The notes under the pieces: model-generated
The model's input: the letters and a program-made list of their open reading frames with translations, nothing else
Databases searched by the model: none
What the model was told of the DNA's origin: nothing
Shown: piece after piece, positions 1 to 10,619 of the stretch
Numbering within the stretch: the stretch's first letter is position 1
Layout of the letters: every line of letters begins with the position of its first letter
Made by a program: the position numbers and the translations under genes
Assembly: GCF_000276665.1 (NCBI RefSeq)
Contig: NW_004955470.1
Span: 608,935 to 672,934, forward strand
DNA from: Chinchilla lanigera
Lineage: Eukaryota > Chordata > Mammalia > Rodentia > Chinchillidae
DNA length: 64,000 bases
Reading direction: 5' to 3'

Positions 1-119
1 CTTTCTTTCTTTCTTTCTTTCTTTTTCTTCTTTCTTCTTCTCTCTCTCTCTTTCTCTCCCTGTCTCTCTCTCTGTCTATCTCTCTGTCTCTCTCTCTCCC
101 TCTGTCTCTCCTTCCTTCT
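1..119. repeat. CT-rich microsatellite (CTTT)n/(CT)n
   Basis: The window opens in an impure pyrimidine tract that goes from CTTT units to CT units with TGTC and CCTT interruptions. It probably continues beyond the left edge. Confidence 0.95.
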
Positions 120-275
120 TGGTACTTCTGATCAAACAGAGAGACATTCCACTATCTAGCTCCATCCCTAGCCCTTTTTAAATTTTAAGACAGAATCTTA
201 CTGATTTGGCCAGATTGGGCTCACACTTGCAATCCTTCTGCTTAGTCTTCCAAGTGCTAACATAACAGGCAAGAG
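120..275 (-). repeat. Old B1/ID dimer-like SINE, antisense
   Basis: Read on the minus strand, an Alu/B1-like part is visible (the plus strand shows a diverged form of 'gacagggtctcac...gcctcagcctcc...ggattacaggc'). It is joined to an ID-like part whose head reads as 'tccctagcccttttt' on the plus strand. Fused B1 and ID units of this kind are known from non-murine rodents. The copy is strongly diverged, so boundaries are approximate. Confidence 0.6.
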
Positions 276-500
276 ATACAGAGCCTAACATATTTCCTTC
301 ATTATGCATGAAATGCTCCTTGTGTTAGTTTTTGTTTAAAACTGTGCACAAGGGAAGTGCAACTCAAGAAACTAAAATACAGTTTACAAGTCTTCTGCAT
401 TTGATATTGTCTGTATTATTGAAGCCAGATGACTTATATGGTGGGATGTCTTGAAACCATTGGTGAATGAATCATTACTTCTACTGCTCAGAGATGTAAC

Positions 501-592
501 AGAGAGTGAGAGTGAGAGACAGGCAGAGAAGGAGAAAGGGAGAGGACAGAGAGGGAAAAGAGAGAGCAGGAGCTGAAGAGCATGAGGGGGGA
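501..592. repeat. GA-rich purine tract
   Basis: Almost pure purine sequence made of GAGA and GGAGA units ending in a G run. It is low-complexity DNA with no gene signal. Confidence 0.85.
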
Positions 593-2265
593 GGGCCTTA
601 AAATAAAAAAATATGAAGTAAAATGAGAATGTATACCATCATGTGAGACATATTGTCAAATCTGAAAGAAGGCCCATCTAGTGAGTATCTCTGATTGCTG
701 ATCTCTTTTCCTCAGATAAGTGCCTGTTGTCTTCCGTGTTTGCATGCTCTTACCCTGACAACAAGCCAGCCAACATGAGGGATTTTCTCTGTCCAATTCT
801 GAAAAACTCAGTAACAGTTCCAACTCTACGACACTTTGGAATTACAGGTCAGATGTTTCTTAGATTCCTATTCAGAACTCCTCTCGCTGTTGACCCAACC
901 TTTTCACCCTCAAAACCTGACCTGTTCTCTAGCGCAAATGCTCGACTCTGCCCTTGAATCTACCCGGCTGCATAGTCTGCTTATTGGTACATTACCCATC
1001 CCTTCTATATTCTAAGAGACAGCAGTTCTTAATGACTGGGTTTAGGACATGTGAATTGTGGAGATTCAGAAGGAAAATACATGGAAAAGTAATGGGGGGG
1101 AGGCAGGGTGGTGCATGGGGCACTGGAGCCCCCAGGACCTAAAGAGTTCAATACAATAAGGTAGAGAGGAATGAGGACTATAGAGAATCGAAGCAAGAGT
1201 GTAGCAGGAAGGGTAACCCCGCATGCAAGTTCAGGATATGGGAAAGTCCTCTCTCCCCTGATGCTGAATGTCTCAGCAGGGGAAGAAGGAACAAAATGCT
1301 CATGCGAGTGAAAGTCACTGCCACTTTGTTAGAGCCCAAGCAGGTGGAGATCACAGGAAGGGAGCAAAGTTCATAGTGCACTGTCAGGGTGTATTATTCT
1401 AATGTAAGTGAATGGACACTAGAGGGACGATGTCTACACAGAATGTAGGCAGTAGGGGCAGAAGTATATTGATTTCATAAAAGTAATACATAAATTTAAT
1501 AAGGATATTTAGAACCAAGTAACTTCACTGTTGAAAAGTCACAAATATAAAAGGGAGAACACTAGAGAAAACATTCTGTGCTTTTTGATTATAATTAAAG
1601 ATAAAGATGTAGATTAAAAAGTCTGTAGGTAGATTAATAATTTTCCCTGGAATCAATGACACACTAGTAATAATGGACATTTTTAGTGCCCAAAACTTAT
1701 TCTTTTGAATGCCCATGATTACTAATAGGAACCACTAATTCTTACAGAAATGGCAGATTTCAGAGGTAGAACCCGGAAAGACAAAGCACAGTAAGCCTGG
1801 ATCATCAAGCTAGAGATCCAAGGATGTGGTCAGAGGATTATGGGACGGAAGTGACAAGTAACAGGAGACAGCCTGACTTAGGCTCTGGTTAGACCAATCT
1901 GGAAAATTCTGACAGTAAAAATGAATTATGATGGTAACAAGCTCTTGAATAAAACAAGAAGGCAGGATATCATATTTCAATGAGCAAGAGTGTATTCATA
2001 AAATATCAAAGGAGATTTTAGTTATTTTGAAGAAAATCAAACTAAAGTTCTGGGGACAAGTCTGGCAAACACCAGCTTCAAGCAGGGATCATGAATCATG
2101 AGACAGTCAAACACCTGAGCCACTTGACAGCATTCAGGACGGGCACAGCGGCACTGTGCATGTCACTGTCTGCAGCTCTTCTTCCTCCTTTAATCTCTCA
2201 AAGACTCATCTCCTTCAGGGGTGCACAGCCTGTTTCTACCTCACCTGTGCTTGTGGCTGTCCATC
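593..2265. other. Non-coding intergenic sequence
   Basis: No V segment, splice structure or recombination signal was seen on either strand. All open frames are short, start at random positions and match no family I recognise. Confidence 0.6.
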
Positions 2266-2280
2266 ACCAATACTGAATTT

Positions 2281-2390
2281 TTTTTGTTTTGTTTTGCTTT
2301 GTTTTGGTTTTTCTCCGGTACCGGGAACCGAACTCATGACCTTGCGCTTGCCAGGGAGGCGCTTTTGCCGCTAGCTAAATCCCCAGCCCT
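2281..2390 (-). repeat. ID-type SINE (tRNA-derived), antisense, with target-site duplication
   Basis: The plus strand starts with a T-rich tail, continues with 'ctccggtaccgggaaccgaac' and ends in 'taaatccccagccc', the reverse complement of the GGGGCTGGGGATTTAGC head of the ID family. A perfect 15-bp target-site duplication, accaatactgaattt, flanks it at 2266-2280 and 2391-2405, so insertion by L1-type retrotransposition is clear. It belongs to the youngest SINE family in the window. Confidence 0.93.
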
Positions 2391-2405
2391 ACCAATACTG
2401 AATTT

Positions 2406-3300
2406 GAGCTCCTATTTCTTAAAACACCAAGAGTAACGTGTTGCTGTTTAACATTTTGCAAACATGTTTTTCCCCCACAAATAATAGTAAATCACCTCCA
2501 CCTAAATGATCAGGGCAACAATTCTTTTCATTGTGGCACACGCTTCTCCTCACAAGTCACAAATGTAACCCAAGGCCTGAATTATAAAGAAGACCACAAA
2601 ACAGCATTTGCTTTATAAAGATTTTATGGGAGGAACTGAGTTTAGAAAGATCATGGAACAATATATAGATGATTCAGGCAATATTTCTGAATATGTTTCC
2701 TCAATATAATTCCCTGAACTTTTTCTCAAAAGTCTTACTGTAAGACAGGATCTGGATGGGATAAACTACATCCTCTTGACATCCTGGTAATAACATAATG
2801 TGGAAAAATTAAAATCAGACATTAGTTGTGTTTGGTGTTCTGGTTGGTGGCAAAACCATAGACTGAAAAGACAGGAGAAGGCAGGTTTCTGTCAGGTCTT
2901 CCTCAGATTAAACTACTGACCCTGTGCAAGCATTACTTCCTTTTTACAGCATATTTTGAAACCCTACTAGGCCAGACTTTGTAGTGTATTTGCCACAAGC
3001 TACAGCTTTAATCAAAGTGAAATATTTCTATCTATACGTACCTACCTGGATCCTTCCACCATACATTTCTGTTCTCCCTTTCTAACAAATTTCTCTTCTC
3101 ACTCCCTGCCACCTGTGTTTACAGCAAAGGCTGTTCAGAATATCAATAGTGTATTCTTTTTTGCTGTGCAAATCACAACTCATCTGCAAACCACATGCCT
3201 CAAGTGTAACTTTCCAGCATCTGGGAAAAGCTCTTAGCATAGAGAGGCACGAGAAAAACCTCCTGGGGCAGCCCAGTATCGCATTTCTGCTTCCCTGGGT
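2406..3300. other. Non-coding sequence, 3' flank of the first V relic
   Basis: No gene or repeat is recognised for most of this stretch. The last ~50 bases (ending in 'ttctgcttccctgggt') match the 3' flank that follows the IGKV1-type segments elsewhere in the window. Confidence 0.5.
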
Positions 3301-3328
3301 GGTTTATGTTGTGGCCTGTATTGCTACA
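3301..3328 (-). other. Degenerate kappa recombination signal (RSS)
   Basis: The nonamer ACATAAACC is intact (3301-3309) and a 12-nt spacer follows (3310-3321). The heptamer position reads TGTAGCA instead of CACAGTG, so the site is unlikely to be used by RAG. Confidence 0.75.
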
Positions 3329-3583
3329 CTGTTGACAATAGTAGATTCCAAAACTTTGGATTCCAGGTTGCTGATGCTGAAAGGAAACCTCTTCTCGATG
3401 CAGTGACACTGAAAGTTGAAGGGATCCTGAGTTATAACCTGGTTGCAGCATAGATCACAGAAATAGGACTTTTCCCTGGATTCTGCTGGTACCAAGCCAA
3501 CACACTGGCCCTAACTTGTGACACTGACAATGTCTTCTCCAGGAAGGGTGGGTAATAGATCATTTGGATCTCACACGTGGTAT
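3329..3583 (-). pseudogene. IGKV: IGKV1-type V kappa pseudogene (V exon relic)
   Basis: This is a badly eroded V kappa exon. On the minus strand it keeps WYQQNPGKSP in framework 2, the positions around IYAA, and IYYCQQC at the end of framework 3, but these lie in different frames. The first conserved cysteine is replaced (AGT TAG where TGC AGG is expected), there are stops and at least two frameshifts, and the exon measures about 255 nt against 298 nt in intact IGKV1 members here. The splice acceptor AG has become AA. I found no leader exon upstream. It can only have been a V segment; it cannot encode a light chain now. Confidence 0.88.
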
Positions 3584-3590
3584 TTTAATC

Positions 3591-4418
3591 AGGAACAGAA
3601 AAACAGAGATGAACACAAGTAACACAAAAAATATCAGTTTAAAGCAAGCTCATAGCAACATTTAAGAACCACAGGGAAAGATGAAAAGAAGACCTACAGT
3701 TTTAAAAGGAGAATAGGGGTTTTAGGTGAGTTGAAATTTTCCTCTTTTATTCTCATTTGTAATTTTCTAAATTTGAGAGTTATGAAAGATTCAGGCTTGG
3801 CCTCAGGAGAAGGATCCTACTTGGGAAGAGAATGCAGTTGAGATTTGGCAGGTGCCTTAACAGATTGGATGAGACATGAGCCCTTCACATTACGCTAGTC
3901 TGTTCCAGGAGAATACTGTAAAGTGCTGTGCCTGGCCCTGCACGGGGGAAGAACGCATACTGAGGAAAACCAGAAGTGTGAGGATAAGGGCAGGGACAGA
4001 AAGCACCTTCAGAGAACCAAACTAATCCTGTGCATGTGTACTAGCAAGTAAAACATCTAAATGAAAGTGAAAACATTTATTAGTTGTGTTTTTCCCAAGT
4101 CATTGTTCATACGTGGCTATGATTCCAAATGAATTTGACAGTGCACTAAGGCAGAGCAGATTAGGATGACCCTGTGTTTAACTTTCTCTTCAGCATGTCT
4201 GCAGGCTCAGAGGGTGAGTGACCGCCCTTATTCTCCCTGTTATTGATGCCATGTCACAGCTAATGAGTGCTCAGCATGAGCTGCCGGGGCTCTAGAGGAG
4301 AGCATACAAATCGTTCCCCTGAGGGCTCCAATGTCTGCCTCTCTCACAGACTGAGAATCTGGTGAGCTGCTCTCCAGAGAAGCAATATGTGTGATAGCTG
4401 TGTTCCCCTAGGCAGGGA
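3591..4418. other. Non-coding spacer
   Basis: Upstream flank of the V relic and 3' flank of the next V segment. No leader, promoter octamer or repeat element is clearly visible. Confidence 0.5.
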
Positions 4419-4446
4419 GGTTTGTGCTTGGGACTATCTCACTGTG
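4419..4446 (-). other. Kappa RSS, 12-spacer
   Basis: Consensus heptamer CACAGTG (4440-4446), 12-nt spacer (4428-4439) and nonamer GCACAAACC (4419-4427). The signal looks usable although the V it serves is dead. Confidence 0.92.
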
Positions 4447-5195
4447 GGAGGGGTATGTGCACGTTGCAGTCAGTAATAAACTCCAGCAACCCCAGCCTGC
4501 ACCCTGCTGATTTTCACAGTGAAATCTGTCCCTGACCCACTGCCACTGAACCTGTTTGGGACCCTAGAATATTGGATGGAAACAAAATGGATCAAGCGTC
4601 TTGAAGACTGGCCTGGCTTCCATAGGAACCAAAGCAAGTAAGTCTTCCTTTCACTACCTAGGAGGCTCTGACTAGACCTGCAGGGGATGGAGGCCAGCTC
4701 TCCAGGAGTGACAGAAAGGAACTGAGGAGACTGAGTCATCACAACAGCTCCACTGGTTCCTGAAGCAAAGAAAAGTGCAAGGTTATGCACAAGTACTACT
4801 ACCTGTTCCACAGTTATTTTCTGTGTATTTCAGGCTATAGGACTTCTTACTTTGACTCCTAAAATTAAAATATTCAAAGTTTAAACAGAATTTAAACTTT
4901 GCGAGTCACAAGGGGCCTCTAGAACTTGCTTATACCATCCCCCTCTATTGATGTGACAACCTCCACTAGAAAACATGTCTTTGATCTTCTGCAATCTTTC
5001 TTAATGACAAGATGTAAGAAACCAATTCCCTACACTGAAGGGAAAGAACTGCCACCTCACACAAAAATGCAGCACAAGTTGGTCATGGAGGGGCTCCAAA
5101 TCTCCTCAGCCATCTCACTTCCGTCCTTATCTCTCTCTGTCCTTACTTGAGCTGCAGAGCATCTGCAGCCCCAGGAGCTGAGCGGGGAGCCTCAT
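4447..5195 (-). pseudogene. IGKV: IGKV2-type V kappa pseudogene, stop at Cys104
   Basis: Two-exon V kappa structure: leader exon 5147-5195 (49 nt, starts MRLPAQLLGL, donor GTAAG), intron of 387 bp, V exon 4447-4759 (313 nt, the same length as the intact IGKV2 members here, so no indel). The V part begins [11 protein letters not shown], keeps the first cysteine in [10 protein letters not shown], then [10 protein letters not shown] and [11 protein letters not shown]. The second conserved cysteine is lost: GVYY is followed by TGA CTG where TGC ATG is expected, so the protein stops just before CDR3. The end of the leader is also altered (MLCSS instead of MLW-IP). Octamer, splice sites and RSS are intact, so transcription and rearrangement could still happen without a product. 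The single clear lesion suggests recent death. Confidence 0.92.
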
Positions 5196-5295
5196 TTTGA
5201 GAAAGTAAACTGAGGAATCCTGGTATAAATCAAGGCAAGGTGAGAGCTGAGGATTTATCTCAAACGTTGAAGGGAAGGACCTGCTAGGGGACACC

Positions 5296-5303
5296 ATGCA
5301 AAT
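5296..5303 (-). promoter_or_regulatory. V kappa octamer (Oct-1/Oct-2 site)
   Basis: ATTTGCAT on the minus strand, about 100 bp upstream of the leader ATG at 5195, the usual place for V kappa promoters. An AT-rich TATA-like stretch lies between octamer and start. Confidence 0.9.
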
Positions 5304-5309
5304 CCCCCA

Positions 5310-6435
5310 GTGGATGCAGTGGTGTGAGAAGAGCTGGTAGGCAAACTAGAAAGCGTGACATCAGGAGATGGGGACCTCTTCTGGAGGCAAGGTGATGTAA
5401 GACGTATTCTGTGTTTCAAGGAAAACTGAGATCAAGTCTCTGTTTCCTAGCAGAAGAAGGGACAGGGGTAAATGTTTCCTCTTTGTCGTCTGCTTGCTTG
5501 TTAGTTCTTCAAGGCTTCCCATGCCATGCCACATCTCACGCTTCCCTTTCACAGAGGTGAGTTTCCATTCAAACTTGTAAACAAGTACTGATATATAATG
5601 CGAAGATGTTTTGAATTCCTTCTTATACTATATTTTATAGTTGTTTTTTCTGAATATCATCAGGATTACACTTCCTATCCTAGAGTTATAACAGTCTGCT
5701 GTAAATGTATCCCATCTTCAACCACATGTAGAAACTCACTGCTCTTTTCATTCCATTCCTCTCCCATCTGTTGAGATGTCGTAAAATTGCCTCTTTGTAC
5801 ATTATATATCCCCAAAATAAACTAATTCTTTTAAGTGCAGTAGTCTTTAAAACTGTATAGAAAACAAAATATGGGTAAACATAGTTTAGATTAATCTCTA
5901 TTTTTAAATTTATATGCATATCTTAAGTCATGTTGAAAAAAGTGGACTTACAAACCATTATTACAACATAGTAACTATTGTAATTGCTGACACGTTCATC
6001 TTTATTGAGATCTTTGTTTGAGTAACATTTGCTGCCATTTCATTTCACCCTTTGGACTCTCTTGAGCTTTCAAGGCAAGTGTATGGATAATAAAAATACC
6101 TCCACACCTGTTTACCTGGGAATATATTAATTTCTTTATCATCTTTGAAGGACAGTTTTTCCAGATACAGAATTATTGTTGACAGGCTATTTTCTTCTGT
6201 TAACGCTTTGAATTGATCAGACCACTGCCTCTGGCTTCCAGTTTCTGCAAAGAGATCATATGTGATGACGTATGCACCAGCCATTTTCAAAAACCTTATG
6301 TGTTTTTCAGGACTGAGCTAATAAATGAATACACTGTGGAAACTGGGAGGCAGGATTTTTCTCTTACAGGAAAGAAATTACAAATAATGGAAGCAGGAAA
6401 AATATAATGATTCTATTGTTCATTCAGAGCTCCTA
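5310..6435. other. Non-coding spacer
   Basis: No V segment or recognised repeat. Open frames are short and unsupported. Confidence 0.5.
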
Positions 6436-6558
6436 ATAACCAGGGGTGGTGGTTGTGCTGATAATTCCAGTACTTCGGAGGCCAAGGCAGGATGTAAGCC
6501 CAGCCTGGGCTACACATATGAGTTTAAGGCCTCCCTGAATGACAGTGATATCCTGCTC
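6436..6558 (+). repeat. B1-like (7SL-derived) SINE
   Basis: Diverged B1/Alu-like body: 'ggggtggtggttgtgctgat', then 'ccagtacttcggaggccaag' and 'cccagcctgggctacac'. It is followed directly by an expanded tail repeat. Confidence 0.8.
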
Positions 6559-6626
6559 AAAGCAAAGCAAAGCAAAGCAAAGCAAAGCAAAGCAAAGCAA
6601 AGCAAAGCAAAGCAAAGCAAAGCAAA
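6559..6626 (+). repeat. Pentanucleotide repeat (AAAGC)n in a SINE tail
   Basis: About 13 near-perfect AAAGC units directly after the B1-like body. Simple repeats often grow from A-rich SINE tails; the purity suggests that this one is young. Confidence 0.95.
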
Positions 6627-6999
6627 ATAAAACAGAGCAAAAACTGGCAAACATTTTTTCCCAATGTGTAGGTTCTTTCTTCACTCTGCACTCTTTCCTC
6701 TGTGGAAATTTTTTAGTTTGGTATAAATTCATCTGTCAATTTTTGCTTCAATTTCCTGTGCTACTAGGATTCTGTCTTGAACAAAATCTTTGTTTCTCTT
6801 ATTGTTTGGTAGTTTCATGTATCAGTTCTTACATTAGGTCTTTCATTCATTTTAAGTTTTTTTTAAACAGTCTGAGAGATAAGGCTCAAGTTTGAGCCTT
6901 GTGCATGTGGGTTTCCAGATTTCCTAGCACCTTCTTCTGGGGTGAGCCATCTCACCTCAAGTAGAATAATTAATTTCAAAACAACAACAAAGGAAAATA

Positions 7000-7420
7000 A
7001 CAGTAATACTTGTAAAGGTCTGGAGAAAAACAGTAACTCTTAGACACTGTTAGTGGGGATGTAAATTAGCATAGCCACCTTAAAAATGCAGGATGGAATT
7101 TCCTCAAAACACTGAAACTAGAACTACGATATGATCCCTTAATCGTGAATATGTATTTATAAAATAGAACAGCACATGAATCGTATAGCTGAATGCCTGT
7201 ATTTATTATGGCAGTCTTCACAACAGCTAAGATAGGTAGCCAGCCCATGTGCCTATCAATAGAGAAATGGGTAAAAATATAGAATATACATATAGAATAC
7301 TATTCAGCCAAAAAGAATAATTGTCTTCTAATTAATGACAAATTGGATGGAACCTGAGGACAGTTTAAGTAAAGTAAGCCAGACACAGAAAAGAGAGTAC
7401 CACATTTATACTATTCTAAG
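7000..7420 (+). repeat. L1 fragment (ORF2 3' end), sense
   Basis: Recognisable L1 3' ORF2 wording: 'ctgttagtggggatgtaaattag', 'atggaatttcctcaaaacact' and 'tagaatactattcagccaaaa'. It is a diverged, truncated LINE-1 copy with no open frame. Confidence 0.85.
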
Positions 7421-9086
7421 TATAGAATTTGTCAAATCAGTTGCAGTATTTTTCAACCGCAGAATCTCTTAATTTTTTCTTTATAAAATCAGCCTATCTT
7501 CTGGATAATAGTGTGATATTTCTATACATCATTTCCTTGGCTTTCTTTGGTTATTTGCCTGGCCTGGCCTTTTACCCTTTATATATGTCTAGGGCACTTT
7601 TGTCATCATTGGTATGGCTCTACTGCAATACAGTGTTTTCCATGGTTCTTTTAGTCATTTGTAGATCATGTCTATAGTCACAGGGAACTGGGAAGCCAGG
7701 CTGTGTCCATCATATTTCTGGGGCCAGGAAAAGAGTGTAGCTGTGATAAAATGGGAATCTGGTCTGCTGGTATGCAAAGCCTCAATAGTAGCCCTCGGGG
7801 GCATGTGAAGCAGTGAACTTTCTCCCACCTGAGAGAGAAAATTTTAAACTTTGCCCTCACGTGGATTGACATTAATTAGACCACACTCTGGGGATCTAGT
7901 CCTCACTCTTTTTATTTTACTCGAAGGGCCTACCTTCAAGAATATTGTCCTTCTGAGCAATCTCTTAAGATTAAAATACACTCTTCTCCTTGAATGAGAT
8001 GAGGAGCTAACTTTTAGTTAATTACTGTATCATTCTCAATCATTCCTTAGTATCCATTGTCTCATGGTCACTGGATAGGCTGGAAAAATGGACAGTGGTG
8101 GAAATGTAAAGTTATTTCTGAATTAATACGATAAGCTATGAAAAGGAGAAGGATTAACAATACTATCCCAGATCAGTCTGGACTTCAGGACATTATTTTG
8201 AGACACATGCAAAACCTCTCGGCCATCATTGCTGCGCAAGTGCCCCACCTTGTGGCCCCGCATGAGAAGACACCCTGCAGTACTTAAGTGAAAGCATCGT
8301 TTTTAGTGTAACAGATGCTTCAATCTTACATCTATTCAAACCTGGTTTTATCTTGTTGTTTGCTGTTGTTGCTGTTGTTGTTTGGTTACAAAAAATGACA
8401 AGTAGTTATCAGCAAATGTCCAGCATTGTGAGTACTTTAGATTGCAATTCATAGCTGTCGTTAGGTACATTAAAACTTAACTATTAACAGCTTATGAATT
8501 AAGATTTCATTACCATGTCATAGACCCAAATGCCACACAAAGACACGCGTAAACCGGAAGGGGAGGATTCTACAGCATCCATCAACTCCTGCAGTAGGGC
8601 ATGTGGAAAGAGATAAGGACTGAGAATCATCTGTGACTTCCCCAAGGCAGCCTAGAGCATCAGCACCAGGACCCGTGGATTCTTAGGCAGGTGGGAGAGC
8701 CTCGTGGCCAGACAGTTTGCGCCTTCTGTGGAGGGTGCAAGCTGGATGCTAGTAGAGGAGCAGAGAAGCCTACATTTCTACTTCAGGCTTCTCAAGCCTT
8801 TGAAAGGCACACCACAAAGGAAAACAAACGTTTCAGGTAATAGATATGCTAACTACACTGATTTCATCATTGTGCATTGCATACAAGTATGAAGGATCAT
8901 ACCATACCCCACAAATATGTATGAATATTGTAGCTAATTAGGAACATTTTAAAGGCTACCGTGCAGATATTCATCCTGTTTCAAAGGAAAAAACGCTTCT
9001 GCTTGGAATTTTAACAACTTTTCCATTGCTCCATGAATCCCAAATCTTGCCTTTCCTCACACTCCTCAGGTGCATTGATTGAGCCT
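7421..9086. other. Non-coding spacer
   Basis: No V segment, RSS or clear repeat family was recognised. A short (TTG)n-like patch lies near 8355-8382. Confidence 0.5.
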
Positions 9087-9225
9087 ATTTATTAAATGAG
9101 GAGATGCACTGTGATGGAGCTGAGGAGGAGCAAGGAGAGCTGGGGTACAGAGGAGCCTCTCTTCCCCTTTCTACCAAACTTCTACATGACCTTCAAAGCC
9201 TAGTGGAGGTGAGAAGTGCTCTCAG
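9087..9225 (+). repeat. Local direct duplication, copy 1
   Basis: This stretch (tattaaatgag... gctgaggaggagc... cttcaaagcctag...) aligns with 9812-9962 over its whole length with many differences. It is an old local duplication of the 3' flank of the IGKV1-type segment at 10 kb. Confidence 0.65.
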
Positions 9226-9636
9226 TAATGCTTCCCAATAAAATAGGGAAATAATGTAATTATTCTTCACTTGTCATCGGGACTCTGAAGGTTGAACTGA
9301 TCATCTCTGCAAAATAATGTGTATTTTGGTCACTTCAGAAGGACAGCCAGTCTCCTGGGAAACAAATCCGGCAGCAATGGCAAAATAGTATATAGGGCTA
9401 CAAAATCTTGGGTAATTCAGCTCAGAGACATTAATTTCCATTGACAGAAAGTAAGCAGCTATACTCTAACTTTGATTCCCGCATAGTCTGGGTCTGAGCC
9501 AGGATGATGTCACTTGTCTGTAGTCTAGCATTCTAGAAGGCTGAGATGTATTTGCTCAGCCTCGGTAAATTAGCAAGAGCAAAGGTTGGAAATGTAGCTC
9601 CGTTGGGGGACACTAGAATTAATTCCAAGTAGAGGG

Positions 9637-9640
<4 letters not shown>

Positions 9641-9728
<88 letters not shown>

Positions 9729-9732
9729 GAGA
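9641..9732. repeat. (GA)n microsatellite
   Basis: About 80 bp of nearly pure GA dinucleotide repeat ending in GAAA-type variants. It lies between the two copies of the local duplication. Confidence 0.97.
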
Positions 9733-9811
9733 TTCTACTTTGTGGCACGAATTTTTTTCTGCTGCTGCAATCCCACAATCCATGCTCCCTACCTGTGCAG
9801 AGCAATGTCCT

Positions 9812-9962
9812 CTATTAAATTAGCAGAGGCACTGTCGTGCCTGTTTTCATTTGGGGCTGAGGAGGAGCTAGAGACTGAGAGTGCAGTAGAGCCTCCCTAA
9901 CCCTTCTGTCAAGACCTCCAAGTGAAATTCAAAGCCTGCTTATATCTGAGAAATTCTGTCAG
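9812..9962 (+). repeat. Local direct duplication, copy 2
   Basis: Second copy of the unit at 9087-9225 (tattaaattag... gctgaggaggagc... ttcaaagcctg...). It directly precedes the 3' flank of the V segment at 10051. Confidence 0.65.
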
Positions 9963-10022
9963 GAGCAGGCACCAAGAGTAGCAGTTGGGGCAGCTGAGCC
10001 TCACACTTCTGCTTGCCTGGGA

Positions 10023-10050
10023 GGTTTATGTCATGGCTTGTATCACTGTG
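10023..10050 (-). other. Kappa RSS, 12-spacer
   Basis: Heptamer CACAGTG (10044-10050), 12-nt spacer, nonamer ACATAAACC (10023-10031). It matches the signals of the plus-strand IGKV1 group in this window. Confidence 0.95.
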
Positions 10051-10517
10051 GGCGGGGTACTATAACCTTGTTCACAGTAGTAAGTTGCAACATCTTCAGG
10101 CTGCAGGCTGCTGATGGTGAGAGTGTAACTTGTCCCAGATCCACTGCCGCTAAACCTGGATGGCACCCCAGATACCAAATTGCTTGCAGCATAGATCAGG
10201 AGTTTAGGAGCTTTCCCTGGTTTCTGCTGATACCAATTTAAACCACTGTAAATGTTCTGACTGGCTCTGCAAGTGATGGTGACTGTATCTCCAGGAGATG
10301 CAGACAGGGAGGATGGAGACTGAGTCGTCTGGATGTCACATCTGGTACCTGATATTGGAGACATAAATATTCACAAGATTATGTTACAAGAACACTTCCA
10401 TGAAAATCCAGGCATCACTCACCACATGCTGCTAAGTAAATTCACATTGCTCCCTTCCGTACCTGGCAGCCAGAGCAGCAGCAGCCCCAGGAGCTGAGCG
10501 GGGACCCTCATGTCCAT
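10051..10517 (-). CDS. IGKV: Immunoglobulin kappa variable segment, IGKV1-type, intact
   Basis: It encodes the variable domain of a kappa light chain after joining to a J kappa. Leader exon 10463-10517 (55 nt, [18 protein letters not shown], hydrophobic signal peptide, donor G|GTACGG), intron 114 bp, V exon 10051-10348 (298 nt, acceptor TATCAG). The mature part starts [14 protein letters not shown] and has the first cysteine in TITCRASQ, the tryptophan in [25 protein letters not shown] in framework 3 and DVATYYC with the second cysteine; germline CDR3 is EQGYSTPP. Threonine replaces the common M/L of DIQMTQ at position 4. No stop or frameshift was seen and the RSS follows at once. The initiator is the first ATG of the usual MDM leader. 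It is very probably functional. Confidence 0.95.
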
Positions 10518-10604
10518 GCTGTGTCCTGACTAGGACTGACTCCTGCACAGGGTGTGAGCACCTTGTTAAAAATGTTTGAAGGCGGTGGGCTGTGCTCTGG
10601 GGAC

Positions 10605-10612
10605 ATGCAAAG
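10605..10612 (-). promoter_or_regulatory. V kappa octamer, one mismatch
   Basis: CTTTGCAT on the minus strand where the other IGKV1 promoters have ATTTGCAT, 88 bp upstream of the leader ATG. Flanking bases match the plus-strand IGKV1 promoters, so the position is sure; the first base differs. Confidence 0.8.
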
Positions 10613-10619
10613 CAGCAGG

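Noticed and set aside
6539..6895. 118-codon plus-strand frame with KAKQS repeats
   Set aside because: Produced by the AAAGC microsatellite in a SINE tail.
9533..9805. Minus-strand frame rich in SL repeats
   Set aside because: Translation of the GA microsatellite.
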